Shown piece by piece: positions 1 to 7,318 of a DNA stretch of 7,318 bases (position 1 is its first letter; the number at the start of each line of letters is the position of its first letter). The stretch lies in NCBI GenBank assembly GCA_030152865.1, contig JASLIW010000090.1:1-7318 (forward strand), written 5' to 3'. The notes under the pieces were generated by a model. That model made no database searches, had not been told where the DNA came from, and saw nothing but the letters and a program-made list of their open reading frames with translations. The position numbers and the translations under genes are program-made. Source of the DNA: Bacteroides sp. (GTDB taxonomy: Bacteria > Bacteroidota > Bacteroidia > Bacteroidales > Bacteroidaceae).

Positions 1-65
1 TAGGCTCTCAAGATTCTGACCTGAATACAGGAGGTGAGTCTGTTGCAGGGGAGGTATTAAGATAG
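1..65 (+). CDS. C-terminal tail of an unidentified plus-strand protein (partial)
   Basis: In the third forward frame the sequence is open from the window edge to a TAG at 63-65, giving about 20 residues that end in GGESVAGEVLR. The other two forward frames stop at once or within a few codons. The tail ends 26 bases before a strong hairpin and would converge on the minus-strand M60 gene, which is a natural place for a gene end. The fragment is too short to name a family. One minus-strand frame is also open here, so the coding call is an inference from layout more than from protein similarity. Confidence 0.4.
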   Translation, partial: GSQDSDLNTGGESVAGEVLR

Positions 66-91
66 TAAATCGTATAATGTTGTTATTAAAT

Positions 92-128
92 AATAAAGTC
101 CAAGTAGGTGTTTTACTTGGACTTTATT
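92..128. terminator. Bidirectional intrinsic terminator between convergent genes
   Basis: A perfect 15-bp inverted repeat occupies 92-106 and 114-128 around a 7-base loop. The outer ends of the stem are AT-rich, so either strand yields an A-rich 5' arm and a U-rich 3' arm. On the minus strand the stem is followed by an AT-rich stretch (ATTTAATAA). It starts 22 bases beyond the stop codon of the M60 gene and also lies just past the stop of the presumed plus-strand gene, so it could serve both. There is no long pure U tract outside the stem, which leaves some doubt about strength. Confidence 0.8.
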
Positions 129-150
129 GCTGTTAGCTAAATATGATTTG

Positions 151-2559
151 TTATTTGAGTTTATTCTTGAAGTCTGGCCAATTATAATCCGTTATTTCAT
201 GTACTGGGATTTGAGGTTTGGGATAATCCATTGATTCTATTTCAGTTTTTAAAGCGCTTACTTGCTCCTCTGTGATTTCAATTGTTTTATGCCCGTAATC
301 ATTTACACTTTGTTTGAATGGGCGTAAAAAGCCCCATGCTTCAAAGAATTCGAGCATGTTTTGATTCCCAATTCGACATACTTGGCGAATAAAATCAAGC
401 ATGAGTTGACCATGGTTAGTGTTATTTACAAAGCTATAGTCTGTAGTTCTACAGTACTCATAGAAATCTTTATAGAAGTCTTTTTGTCCTAAAATATCAA
501 CGAAGTATAGCTTTAATTGCCATAGAGGAACTAATCGTGACATGTCTAGTCCATCTTTGCCTGAGTCATTTTCGCGTTGTGACCATGCAAGATTTGTATT
601 TATGAATTTTTGTTTTCCTATTTCAAAAGGAGATTTTTCGTTTCCATCATATAGTCTTGATGCTCTACCATTTAAAATTTCTTGGTTGTAAAGTGCACAT
701 AAGTTATTTGTGACTTCTGCTGTTCCATGCCATTTGAATCCTGGTCTAACTTGATTACTGTGACCAACTTCATGACCTACTACCCAAACTCTTTTCTCTA
801 AGAATTCAAGAGTGCAGAAAATATTAGCATAGCCATTATAATTATAGGCAGTACGGTATGGGGTTGAATAAGCTCCAACACCAGGTTTTGGATTATATAT
901 AATGTGCATATATGCTCTATTATTGAATCCTCTATTGTACTTTATAAGGCCTGTAAAATCCATTTGACTGTAAATCAATTTATCAAAAGCTTCAATGATT
1001 TCCACTATGTTTTCAGTGTTATGTTCTTTGTAGTGATCTACACTCCAAAGGGTATGGGCATAGTGTCCTATCACATCTATATCACCTGCTCCTCCATATT
1101 TATCACCCCAAATAAGCTCTTGCCAAAACTTATTATCATGTTTGTCACGGTCAAAGTAGCCGTTAATCTTACCCCCTACAATATGAATTTTTACTGTTTT
1201 GTCAGTTATTATATTTTTAATTTCAACAGGGCAATCCGATTCATTTACAGGTAGTGGGATGTTTTCTTTTATGTGATTATGAATATAAATTAGTCCTTCT
1301 TTATTAGGTTCAATAATGTTAAGTCCAGGAAGTAGTGTATGATATTCTGAATTTATTTCTGGTTTAAAATTACAGATTTCGAGAGACAATCCATCAGTAT
1401 TATTATCCCCTACAAAAACTATCAACTTTTCACTGGTGTTTGCAACATACATTCCTGTAGGGTTGTCACGTATGCTGTGTGGTGTTGTTCTGTTTTGTGA
1501 GGCTTGTACATCTGGATGTTGATAAGGGCGATATTTTTGTACTCTAAACTCAGCATCATATGTTCCATTATGAAGTTGGAGAGCGATATCTCTTAAAGTG
1601 GAGTTTTCAAGTTTTAAAATATCGTCTTTTGTCACTCCTTTATTTAATTCAGAACAGGTTTTATCGGTAAAAACATGGGCATTATCAAAGTTTGCTTGTT
1701 GAAAAAACTCCATTTCTGCACAGCTTACACGATTTTTATAGGCAGATTTCACTCTAAATTGAATTTGTGTAACATTTATCAGTGGTTTTTTGAATACTAC
1801 AGTTGTTGGAGTTCGAAGTTTTTCTCCAAAATCATATTCTCCAACCTTAAATAAGTTTGGTTCTGTTTTTGTTGCAGCATAGATATCCAATTTTCCAAAG
1901 GCTCCCCAGCCATTGTCATTTGAGTTCTGACGAGGATATGAAGTAAGGTAGTCTACAGTATGATTACCCTCAAAATAAAAGGTTATCTTAAAAGGCCAAT
2001 CATCTCCTGTAAGCTCACCGTATTTAGAGTTGAAATGTGTCATGTAGTCTCCATCAATCATCTTTTCTGCTCTTTCATCTTCACTGTTCGTATATTGTTC
2101 TGAGTCTGCTTTTACACTAACAACAAGAACTTTTGTGTCTGCAGTGAAGCCAAAACTATCCTGGATGATTTTTAGTTTTACTTCATTTTGATTACTACTG
2201 TATATGGTAATAGTGGTTTCTCTGGGTTTATCTGTGGTATTGGATGTTACACTTACCTTGAGCTCTTTCGCTTCAGATAAAGTTGCAGTGCACCATGAGT
2301 TGGCTGCTACAGGAATGTGTAGCTGGAGGTCTTTAGATGGTATTTCTGTTTGTATTTTAGTTGTAGTCTCATTGGCTGAAGATGCAAATTGTATGGTTCC
2401 ATTTTCTCCAGGTCCAGAAATTAAAATTGAGTTGTCTGTTGTAGGGATGTCTTCCTCATCTGTTTTTGAGTTGGAGCATCCATGAATGGATAGAACTAAT
2501 ACTGCTCCGAAAATCAATAATAGTATTCGGTATAGGTTAATTGTAGGTTTTTGTGTCAT
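151..2559 (-). CDS. Surface lipoprotein M60 (enhancin-like) zinc metallopeptidase with BACON and F5/8 C domains
   Basis: This is a predicted secreted, lipid-anchored endopeptidase of 802 residues that probably attacks glycoproteins such as mucins. The N-terminus has basic residues, a hydrophobic stretch (about 11-25) and a lipobox, IHGC, with Cys28 as lipid site. The acid-rich SNSKTDEED that follows resembles signals that send Bacteroidota lipoproteins to the cell surface. Domains in order are a BACON domain (about 45-135), an F5/8 type C or CBM32-like domain (about 140-287), an M60-like N-terminal domain (about 295-420, with CSELNKGVT, EFRVQKYRPYQHPDV and RDNPTGMYV), and the M60 catalytic domain (about 420-750). 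Zinc ligands His596 and His600 and catalytic Glu597 lie in HEVGH (760-774); Glu615 in HGTAEVTNN is the expected third ligand, within the family's HExxH(8,28)E spacing. All key residues are present, so the enzyme should be active. The layout matches the mucin-cleaving BT4244 of B. thetaiotaomicron. The ATG at 2557-2559 is chosen because it gives an intact lipoprotein signal peptide. The gene is last in the operon, 68 bases after susD. The family call is firm; the exact substrate is inferred. Confidence 0.95.
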   Translation of the reverse strand: MTQKPTINLYRILLLIFGAVLVLSIHGCSNSKTDEEDIPTTDNSILISGPGENGTIQFASSANETTTKIQTEIPSKDLQLHIPVAANSWCTATLSEAKELKVSVTSNTTDKPRETTITIYSSNQNEVKLKIIQDSFGFTADTKVLVVSVKADSEQYTNSEDERAEKMIDGDYMTHFNSKYGELTGDDWPFKITFYFEGNHTVDYLTSYPRQNSNDNGWGAFGKLDIYAATKTEPNLFKVGEYDFGEKLRTPTTVVFKKPLINVTQIQFRVKSAYKNRVSCAEMEFFQQANFDNAHVFTDKTCSELNKGVTKDDILKLENSTLRDIALQLHNGTYDAEFRVQKYRPYQHPDVQASQNRTTPHSIRDNPTGMYVANTSEKLIVFVGDNNTDGLSLEICNFKPEINSEYHTLLPGLNIIEPNKEGLIYIHNHIKENIPLPVNESDCPVEIKNIITDKTVKIHIVGGKINGYFDRDKHDNKFWQELIWGDKYGGAGDIDVIGHYAHTLWSVDHYKEHNTENIVEIIEAFDKLIYSQMDFTGLIKYNRGFNNRAYMHIIYNPKPGVGAYSTPYRTAYNYNGYANIFCTLEFLEKRVWVVGHEVGHSNQVRPGFKWHGTAEVTNNLCALYNQEILNGRASRLYDGNEKSPFEIGKQKFINTNLAWSQRENDSGKDGLDMSRLVPLWQLKLYFVDILGQKDFYKDFYEYCRTTDYSFVNNTNHGQLMLDFIRQVCRIGNQNMLEFFEAWGFLRPFKQSVNDYGHKTIEITEEQVSALKTEIESMDYPKPQIPVHEITDYNWPDFKNKLK

Positions 2560-2579
2560 AGTCTTAATGATTTAAAGGT

Positions 2580-2615
2580 AAAGAATACCATAACTAGTTA
2601 GTTATGGTATTCTTT
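2580..2615 (-). terminator. Long hairpin between susD and the M60 gene (possible attenuator or partial terminator)
   Basis: A perfect 16-bp inverted repeat (2580-2595 with 2600-2615) has a 4-base loop and fills half of the 68-base gap. Read on the minus strand, its 5' arm begins AAAGAATACC and its 3' arm ends GGTATTCTTT, followed by ACCTTTAAA, so the U-rich side faces the M60 gene. It begins 12 bases after the susD stop codon and ends 20 bases before the M60 start codon. The shape fits an intrinsic terminator with read-through, or an mRNA 3'-end stabiliser that raises susC-susD transcript over the downstream gene. Which of these applies cannot be told from sequence. Confidence 0.6.
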
Positions 2616-2627
2616 TGTGAGTAAAAA

Positions 2628-4607
2628 TTAGTCCCATAGCGGGTTTTGAACTAAGGCTTCACTTTTCTGCATTTCATTATAAGGTATAGGATAGAGTAAC
2701 ATGGCTCGTCTCCAAGCTCTGTTTTCTATAACAGTTCTATTGTAGAATGAACCGATACCTACTTTGTCATAAAATCTAATAGGTATGCCAGCTTTGTCAA
2801 ACTCAGCAGCTGCTTGAGACATATCAAGTCCAGTCATAATGACTTGTTGGTCTGGACTATTTGAATCATCTGCAGTCATCCATCTTCGAATGTCAAAGTA
2901 GCGATTCCCTTCAGCATAGAGTTCAACTCTTCTTTCGTGACGAATAGCTTCACGCTGTAAATCCTGATTGGCTATAATGTTTTTAACTCCAGATGTAGCC
3001 AGCTCATTATATCCAGGTATGCCTGCACGCTCACGAACTAAGTCTAAATATTTAATGATATTGGGGTCAGAAGGGTCTATTTCGTTACATACTTCTGCAT
3101 AGTACAAGTAAAAATCTGCAAGTCTAAATAGAATCCAAGGTCTTCCCCACTGTTTATTATTATCACCCTTATTGATTAATGTTCTATTCTTAAACTTATA
3201 AAGCATGTAGCCGGTCCTAGGGTTTTCATCCATTGAACTGTCAGCTCCTCCACCTTTACTAAAGTGTACGGTATACTTATCTCTAGGGTCTATATGCCAA
3301 CTTCGACCTTCATAGGTAATAGTGTTGTAAAAGCGAGGTTCACGATTGACAAACATAGTATTAATGTGTTTATCAACACGCTTGTCTGTACGTGTTATAT
3401 TTGGATAATCTTGAAAACCAGTAGCGTTGTAGCCAGAGTTGGGATCTGAAATCAATAAGCCATTGTCCATAAAGAACAGGTCTACACCTTCTTGAAATAC
3501 TCCTACATTCCCAAATTGTGAATCAGCAATATCTCTAGGCGCTGTTCTAGGCTCCATATCTAGATTTACATGATTGAAGTTATTATCTCCAGTAGCCCAA
3601 ATTATTTCGTTGTTATAATACTGGAAAAGTTCATATATTGATTCGTTAGGATCTACATCACCATTTTCGTCAGGCTCAGCCTTGTAAAGTTCCAACCCAT
3701 TTTGCTCTGCAAAATCTAGTAGTTCTTCTAAGTGTGTTTTGGCTATAGTCCATTTGTTTGCATCATACTCGGGAAACAATAATTTACCATCATGGTTCTT
3801 TATGCTCAATGCTTCTTGATAACCTCCGTTAAATAGAGGTGATGCTGCGTATACCCATAGACGAGCTCTTAGAGCTTTGGCTGCAATGATTGTAGGACGC
3901 AACATTTCCTTGAGTTCAAATCGATCATTGTTGTGTTCATAGTCATTGCCTACTTTACCCGTATTTATAGTTTTAGGTATGTGTTCAGACTCAATTACAT
4001 CTACAAGTAGATCATCAATATATTGTACTACCTCATCTACAGATGCCCTAGGGTAGTCTAAGTTCTTATCTTCTGGGTTTTGTATTTCGCTGACGATAGG
4101 AACTGGTCCATAGAGTTCAAATAGTTGGAAGTAGGTATAGGCTATCAAATATTTAGCCTCAGATTTCATTCTATTCACTTGCTCTTCTGATATTGCTTCC
4201 TTATCAGTTCCTGATACACCTAAAGGCTTTACTCTATCAAGGAATATAAGTGCCTGACGAATCATTATGTACCCATTCATCCACTTATTGAAATCAGCAG
4301 AGCTTGCATTAAATCCTGAAGTCATGTAGTTACGTCCAGGACCTTTTGCGGTAGTTACCTCCCCAGCAATAATACTCCAGATACCAGTTTTATAATTACT
4401 GGCTCCTAATCCCATTTCTGAATATTTAGGAATCATACGGTACATCTCGTTATACCATTTTTTTGTATATGACGGGTTATTAAATACTTCTTCTATGTCT
4501 AGATTGTCAGATAACTCATCCGATATATCAATAAAATTGCAAGAAGTATATAGAGCGCTACAGCTAAAAATAGTCAGTACGAGTGCAATTTGTTTTAATA
4601 TTTTCAT
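2628..4607 (-). CDS. SusD/RagB-family outer-membrane glycan-binding lipoprotein
   Basis: This 659-residue protein is the surface lid and ligand-binding partner of the adjacent SusC-like transporter. It begins with a lipoprotein signal (MKILKQIALVLTIFSCSALYTSC) whose likely lipid site is Cys23; Cys16 is a less likely alternative. Family hallmarks are the helical, TPR-like segment SEAKYLIAYTYFQLFELYGP (about 149-168), ALRARLWVYAASPLFNGG (about 245-262), NREPRFYNTITYEGRSW (about 421-437), RHERRVELYAEGNRYFDIRR (about 557-576), and the closing YPIPYNEM...NPLWD that is characteristic of the SusD C-terminus. Its length is normal to slightly long for the family and no frame break is seen. The start is set by the signal peptide; it lies 21 bases after the susC stop, so the two are surely cotranscribed. 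The specific glycan or glycopeptide ligand cannot be read from the sequence; the downstream M60 peptidase suggests glycoprotein material. Confidence 0.98.
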   Translation of the reverse strand: MKILKQIALVLTIFSCSALYTSCNFIDISDELSDNLDIEEVFNNPSYTKKWYNEMYRMIPKYSEMGLGASNYKTGIWSIIAGEVTTAKGPGRNYMTSGFNASSADFNKWMNGYIMIRQALIFLDRVKPLGVSGTDKEAISEEQVNRMKSEAKYLIAYTYFQLFELYGPVPIVSEIQNPEDKNLDYPRASVDEVVQYIDDLLVDVIESEHIPKTINTGKVGNDYEHNNDRFELKEMLRPTIIAAKALRARLWVYAASPLFNGGYQEALSIKNHDGKLLFPEYDANKWTIAKTHLEELLDFAEQNGLELYKAEPDENGDVDPNESIYELFQYYNNEIIWATGDNNFNHVNLDMEPRTAPRDIADSQFGNVGVFQEGVDLFFMDNGLLISDPNSGYNATGFQDYPNITRTDKRVDKHINTMFVNREPRFYNTITYEGRSWHIDPRDKYTVHFSKGGGADSSMDENPRTGYMLYKFKNRTLINKGDNNKQWGRPWILFRLADFYLYYAEVCNEIDPSDPNIIKYLDLVRERAGIPGYNELATSGVKNIIANQDLQREAIRHERRVELYAEGNRYFDIRRWMTADDSNSPDQQVIMTGLDMSQAAAEFDKAGIPIRFYDKVGIGSFYNRTVIENRAWRRAMLLYPIPYNEMQKSEALVQNPLWD

Positions 4608-4620
4608 GTTCTTCTTCTTT
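4608..4620 (-). promoter_or_regulatory. Purine-rich translation initiation region of the susD-like gene
   Basis: Read on the minus strand, the 13 bases before the susD ATG are AAAGAAGAAGAAC, a run of repeated GAA triplets. It is not a standard Shine-Dalgarno sequence, but Bacteroidota commonly start translation from A/G-rich leaders without one. Together with the intact signal peptide it supports the ATG at 4605-4607. Function is inferred. Confidence 0.3.
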
Positions 4621-4628
4621 AATTATGA

Positions 4629-7318
4629 TTAAAACGTAACATCTAAGCCAATAGTCCATGTTCCTGTAATTGGATAGACTGCCCCTGAGCTTCCTCCACC
4701 TAGTTCAGGATCCCAATATTTGATATGATCCCATAGACCAACGTTAATTCCTTGAACATATAGGCGTAAATTCTGCATACCTAATTTCTTTATTAGTTTT
4801 TTATTGAATTGATATCCAAACTCCACGTTCTTAAGTCTTAAGAAACTACCTGACCTATACCACCAAGTACTGTTTTCCAGGTTGTGTGGGAATTTTGAAG
4901 TACGCATTCTCGGGTATGTTACATTTTGGTTGTAGGGGTTTGCTGCTGTCCATCTATCTAAAGACTCTCTCCTAGCTGAACTATTATCAACTCCATTTGC
5001 AAAAGGAATGAAGTTTTGAACCTTTGAGAGTAGATTGACGTGTGTCTTACCGACTCCTTGGAAGAAAACCCCACCAAAGAATCCTTTATATTCAGCATTT
5101 AATCCAAATCCATATACTATTTTAGGTTGACCTGAGTATATACCATGTTTGTAGGTCTTATCGTAAGAGTCTATAACGCCATCTCCATTTAAATCTCTGT
5201 ATTTGATATCTCCAGGCGCTAAGTTTGCTGCAGCAGCGGGTCTAGGGAGTCCTTCCTTAAGAGAATAAATAACATCTCCATTAGGGGCTACAGATGTATT
5301 GAAATCATCAGGAGTATATAAACCATCTGCTATATAAAGGAACGGTGTTCCTATAGGGTTGCCCGTATAGTATTGATAGTCGTAAATCTGAGGTATTTCG
5401 TCATATTCTTTTACTTTGTTTTTAGCATAGGTAAATGTGGAACGGGAGGAAAGTTTTAAGTCTCCAATATCGTAATGTAGCACAAGGCTAGCATCCACAC
5501 CGGTATTAGTTGTTATACCAAAGTTCTGGAATGGGTTCTTTCTAAATCCAGCTGCAGTAGGGATTGTTCTTCTTTGTATTAATATATCTTCACGTCTATT
5601 GTAAAACCAGTCAACAGAAATGTCTATTTTATTATTAAATAAGCCTAGGTCTAAGCCTATATTTGTTTTAGACTCTGTTTCCCATGTTAGTCCAGGAGCA
5701 GCAAAAATGTTTTCATATACTGTTCCTCCCCCATAAGCATCGCTAGCTCCACCACCAACACCTGGCTTTAATCCAAGGTTATGTCCACCACCTGTAGATA
5801 GCGACTCTCTGTATGGAAATCTATTACTAGCTCCAATTTGATCATTACCAGTGATACCATAAGAAACTCTTAGCTTCAGCTTGGAAAGATAATTGTCTAA
5901 ACTCTTCATAAATCTTTCATTACTGACATACCAAGCAGCTCCAACAGCAGGGAACGCACCCCACTGGTGTCCCTTTTTGAAGTTTTCAGAGCCAGTAGCT
6001 CCTATACTTGCTTCAATCATATATCTACTGTCATAACCGTAAGTTGCGCGTGCCACTACATTTTGCTTGCGGTATGGGAGAAGACCTAAGTCACTTGCAT
6101 TTTGGAACTGTTCTTCTTTTTGGTTGAATAGGAATAGACCAGTTACATCGTGTAAATCGTTAAAAGTACGTTTGTAGTTTAATGATGCTTCAAGATAAAT
6201 TTTCTTAGAACCATCAATGCTACCCTTAGTGGGATTGCTCAATGAAGAACCGTTTTCTCTTTCTTTCTTTATTAGCTTTCCAAATTCATCTCTGCCTGAA
6301 GCATAAAAAGACTGAATCTTCTTGGTTCTTTTTGTTACTGAAGATTGATTAGCATCAAAGCTAAGAGATCCCTTAACAGAAAGCCCCTTTGTAATAAAGT
6401 CTAGCTTTTGTTCAATTACTACTGTTGTCTGAAGTTTGGCATCCCATCTTTTTTGGTAACCGGTATGGTTAAGTAAATTGTATGGATTATATCTATCTCC
6501 TGCTGATAAAGCATGATCAGAGGCTGTTCCGTCAGAATATTCCATAGGTATGTGGTGGACAGGGAATAGGGTAATGGCGTTAAATATTGTACCTGTGCCT
6601 GTACCTGGATTATTTCTAGTCATATACTGACCGCTCAGATCCACAGACATTTTTGTTGTAGGAGTTATTTCGAAGTCAATATTTGAGCGTAGATTGTATC
6701 TATCACTACCTATATTAGCATCATATCCTTCTAGAGAATTTGATTTAAATATACCGTCCTCGCTAAAATAGGCTCCTGATACAAAGAACTTTGTTTTGTC
6801 ACCTCCACCTCGAAAATTGATTGTATAGCGTTGTCTTTTAGTATGCTTGGCTAGTAAGTCGTTCCAATCTACATTAGGATAGAGGTCAGGGTCTACACCT
6901 GTTCTATAATAGTCTAATACAGCATCTGAATAGGTATATCTATCAAATATCTCAGGGTTTCCTGCTTCGTTCCACTCAGCTTCATTATAAAGGGATAAAT
7001 AATCATAAGAGTCGAGTGACTTTGGGAGTCTTGTTGGCGAAACGATACTGTACTGAGCATTAAATGTTACTTGAGTTTTTTGAGATCTACCTCGTTTAGA
7101 GGTGATTAAAACTACACCATTTGCACCCTCAGCTCCATAAACAGCTGTTGCAGCCGCATCTTTTAATACTGTAAATGACTCAATTTCATCAACATCAATA
7201 TCATTCATATTACGTGGTACACCATCTACTAACACTAAAGGACTTGTTCCTCCAGCATACGAACTCTGTCCACGAATCCAAAATTGTGCTGCATCATTAC
7301 CTGGTTCACCAGATCTCT
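4629..7318 (-). CDS. SusC/RagA-family TonB-dependent outer-membrane transporter (5' end outside window)
   Basis: This is the C-terminal 895 residues or so of a SusC-like transporter, which imports oligosaccharides or glycopeptides into the periplasm using TonB energy. The frame stays open to the right edge. The visible start is inside the plug domain: EPGNDAAQFWIRGQSS, LVLVDGVPRN, then IDVDEIESFTVLKDAAATAV and ANGVVLITSKRG, all classic SusC plug motifs, within about the first 76 residues shown. The rest is the 22-strand beta-barrel region, including the acidic DLNGDGVIDSYDKT segment (near 5158-5198) and a C-terminus ending in an aromatic residue (WTIGLDVTF) as expected for outer-membrane barrel insertion. 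The signal peptide, the N-terminal carboxypeptidase-regulatory-like domain, the TonB box and the early plug are missing only because of the window edge. The GTG at 7233-7235 encodes an internal valine in the plug, not a start. The gene leads the visible operon, 21 bases before susD; its promoter lies outside. Substrate is not deducible from the transporter itself. Confidence 0.97.
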   Translation of the reverse strand, partial: RSGEPGNDAAQFWIRGQSSYAGGTSPLVLVDGVPRNMNDIDVDEIESFTVLKDAAATAVYGAEGANGVVLITSKRGRSQKTQVTFNAQYSIVSPTRLPKSLDSYDYLSLYNEAEWNEAGNPEIFDRYTYSDAVLDYYRTGVDPDLYPNVDWNDLLAKHTKRQRYTINFRGGGDKTKFFVSGAYFSEDGIFKSNSLEGYDANIGSDRYNLRSNIDFEITPTTKMSVDLSGQYMTRNNPGTGTGTIFNAITLFPVHHIPMEYSDGTASDHALSAGDRYNPYNLLNHTGYQKRWDAKLQTTVVIEQKLDFITKGLSVKGSLSFDANQSSVTKRTKKIQSFYASGRDEFGKLIKKERENGSSLSNPTKGSIDGSKKIYLEASLNYKRTFNDLHDVTGLFLFNQKEEQFQNASDLGLLPYRKQNVVARATYGYDSRYMIEASIGATGSENFKKGHQWGAFPAVGAAWYVSNERFMKSLDNYLSKLKLRVSYGITGNDQIGASNRFPYRESLSTGGGHNLGLKPGVGGGASDAYGGGTVYENIFAAPGLTWETESKTNIGLDLGLFNNKIDISVDWFYNRREDILIQRRTIPTAAGFRKNPFQNFGITTNTGVDASLVLHYDIGDLKLSSRSTFTYAKNKVKEYDEIPQIYDYQYYTGNPIGTPFLYIADGLYTPDDFNTSVAPNGDVIYSLKEGLPRPAAAANLAPGDIKYRDLNGDGVIDSYDKTYKHGIYSGQPKIVYGFGLNAEYKGFFGGVFFQGVGKTHVNLLSKVQNFIPFANGVDNSSARRESLDRWTAANPYNQNVTYPRMRTSKFPHNLENSTWWYRSGSFLRLKNVEFGYQFNKKLIKKLGMQNLRLYVQGINVGLWDHIKYWDPELGGGSSGAVYPITGTWTIGLDVTF

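Noticed and set aside
82..92. Short AT-only inverted repeat next to the terminator
   Set aside because: Five base pairs of pure A/T around a single base is expected by chance in such AT-rich DNA.
904..1254. Plus-strand open frame of 116 codons
   Set aside because: It lies wholly inside the M60 gene on the opposite strand, over its catalytic-domain codons, and its product resembles no family I recognise; it is a shadow frame.
2204..2485. Plus-strand open frame of 93 codons
   Set aside because: It is antisense to the BACON-domain region of the M60 gene and shows no independent protein features or start signals.
2573..2580. TACCTTTA as a Bacteroides -7 promoter element for the M60 gene
   Set aside because: It partly matches TAnnTTTG but lacks the final G and no TTTG -33 element is found at a suitable distance; the bases also overlap the foot of the hairpin.
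3264..3449. Plus-strand open frame of 61 codons
   Set aside because: It is antisense to well-conserved susD codons (the REPRFYNTI region), so the open frame is incidental.
7233..7235. GTG as start codon of the SusC-like gene
   Set aside because: The frame continues upstream without a stop to the window edge and encodes conserved plug residues (EPGNDAAQFWIRGQSS), so this codon is an internal valine and the gene is truncated by the window, not short.

Overview
The window carries part of a polysaccharide-utilization-locus-like operon from an AT-rich member of the Bacteroidota, most likely order Bacteroidales. The assignment rests on an adjacent SusC-type TonB-dependent transporter and SusD-type lipoprotein, on a secreted lipoprotein with BACON, F5/8 C and M60 domains, and on AT-rich leaders without a clear Shine-Dalgarno sequence. 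Genus and species cannot be fixed from this sequence alone.

All three large genes lie on the minus strand and read from right to left. Transcription enters from beyond the right edge through a SusC-like outer-membrane transporter (4629-7318), which is cut at its 5' end. It continues after 21 bases into a SusD-like surface lipoprotein (2628-4607). After a 68-base gap holding a long perfect hairpin (2580-2615), it reads an 802-residue lipoprotein zinc metallopeptidase of the M60/enhancin-like family (151-2559). A second long perfect hairpin (92-128) closes the unit. The first 65 bases look like the tail of an unidentified plus-strand gene converging on the same hairpin.

The likely joint role is capture and breakdown of host or dietary glycoproteins such as mucins. 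The M60 enzyme would cut the protein backbone at or near glycosylated residues on the cell surface. SusD would bind the released glycan or glycopeptide and close over SusC, which would import it with TonB energy. The architecture resembles that of the characterised Bacteroides thetaiotaomicron mucin-cleaving peptidase BT4244, but the substrate here is inferred. No glycoside hydrolase, regulator (SusR, HTCS or sigma/anti-sigma pair), RNA gene, insertion sequence, CRISPR array or other mobile element is visible. The window looks like a clear but conventional PUL fragment rather than an undescribed system.
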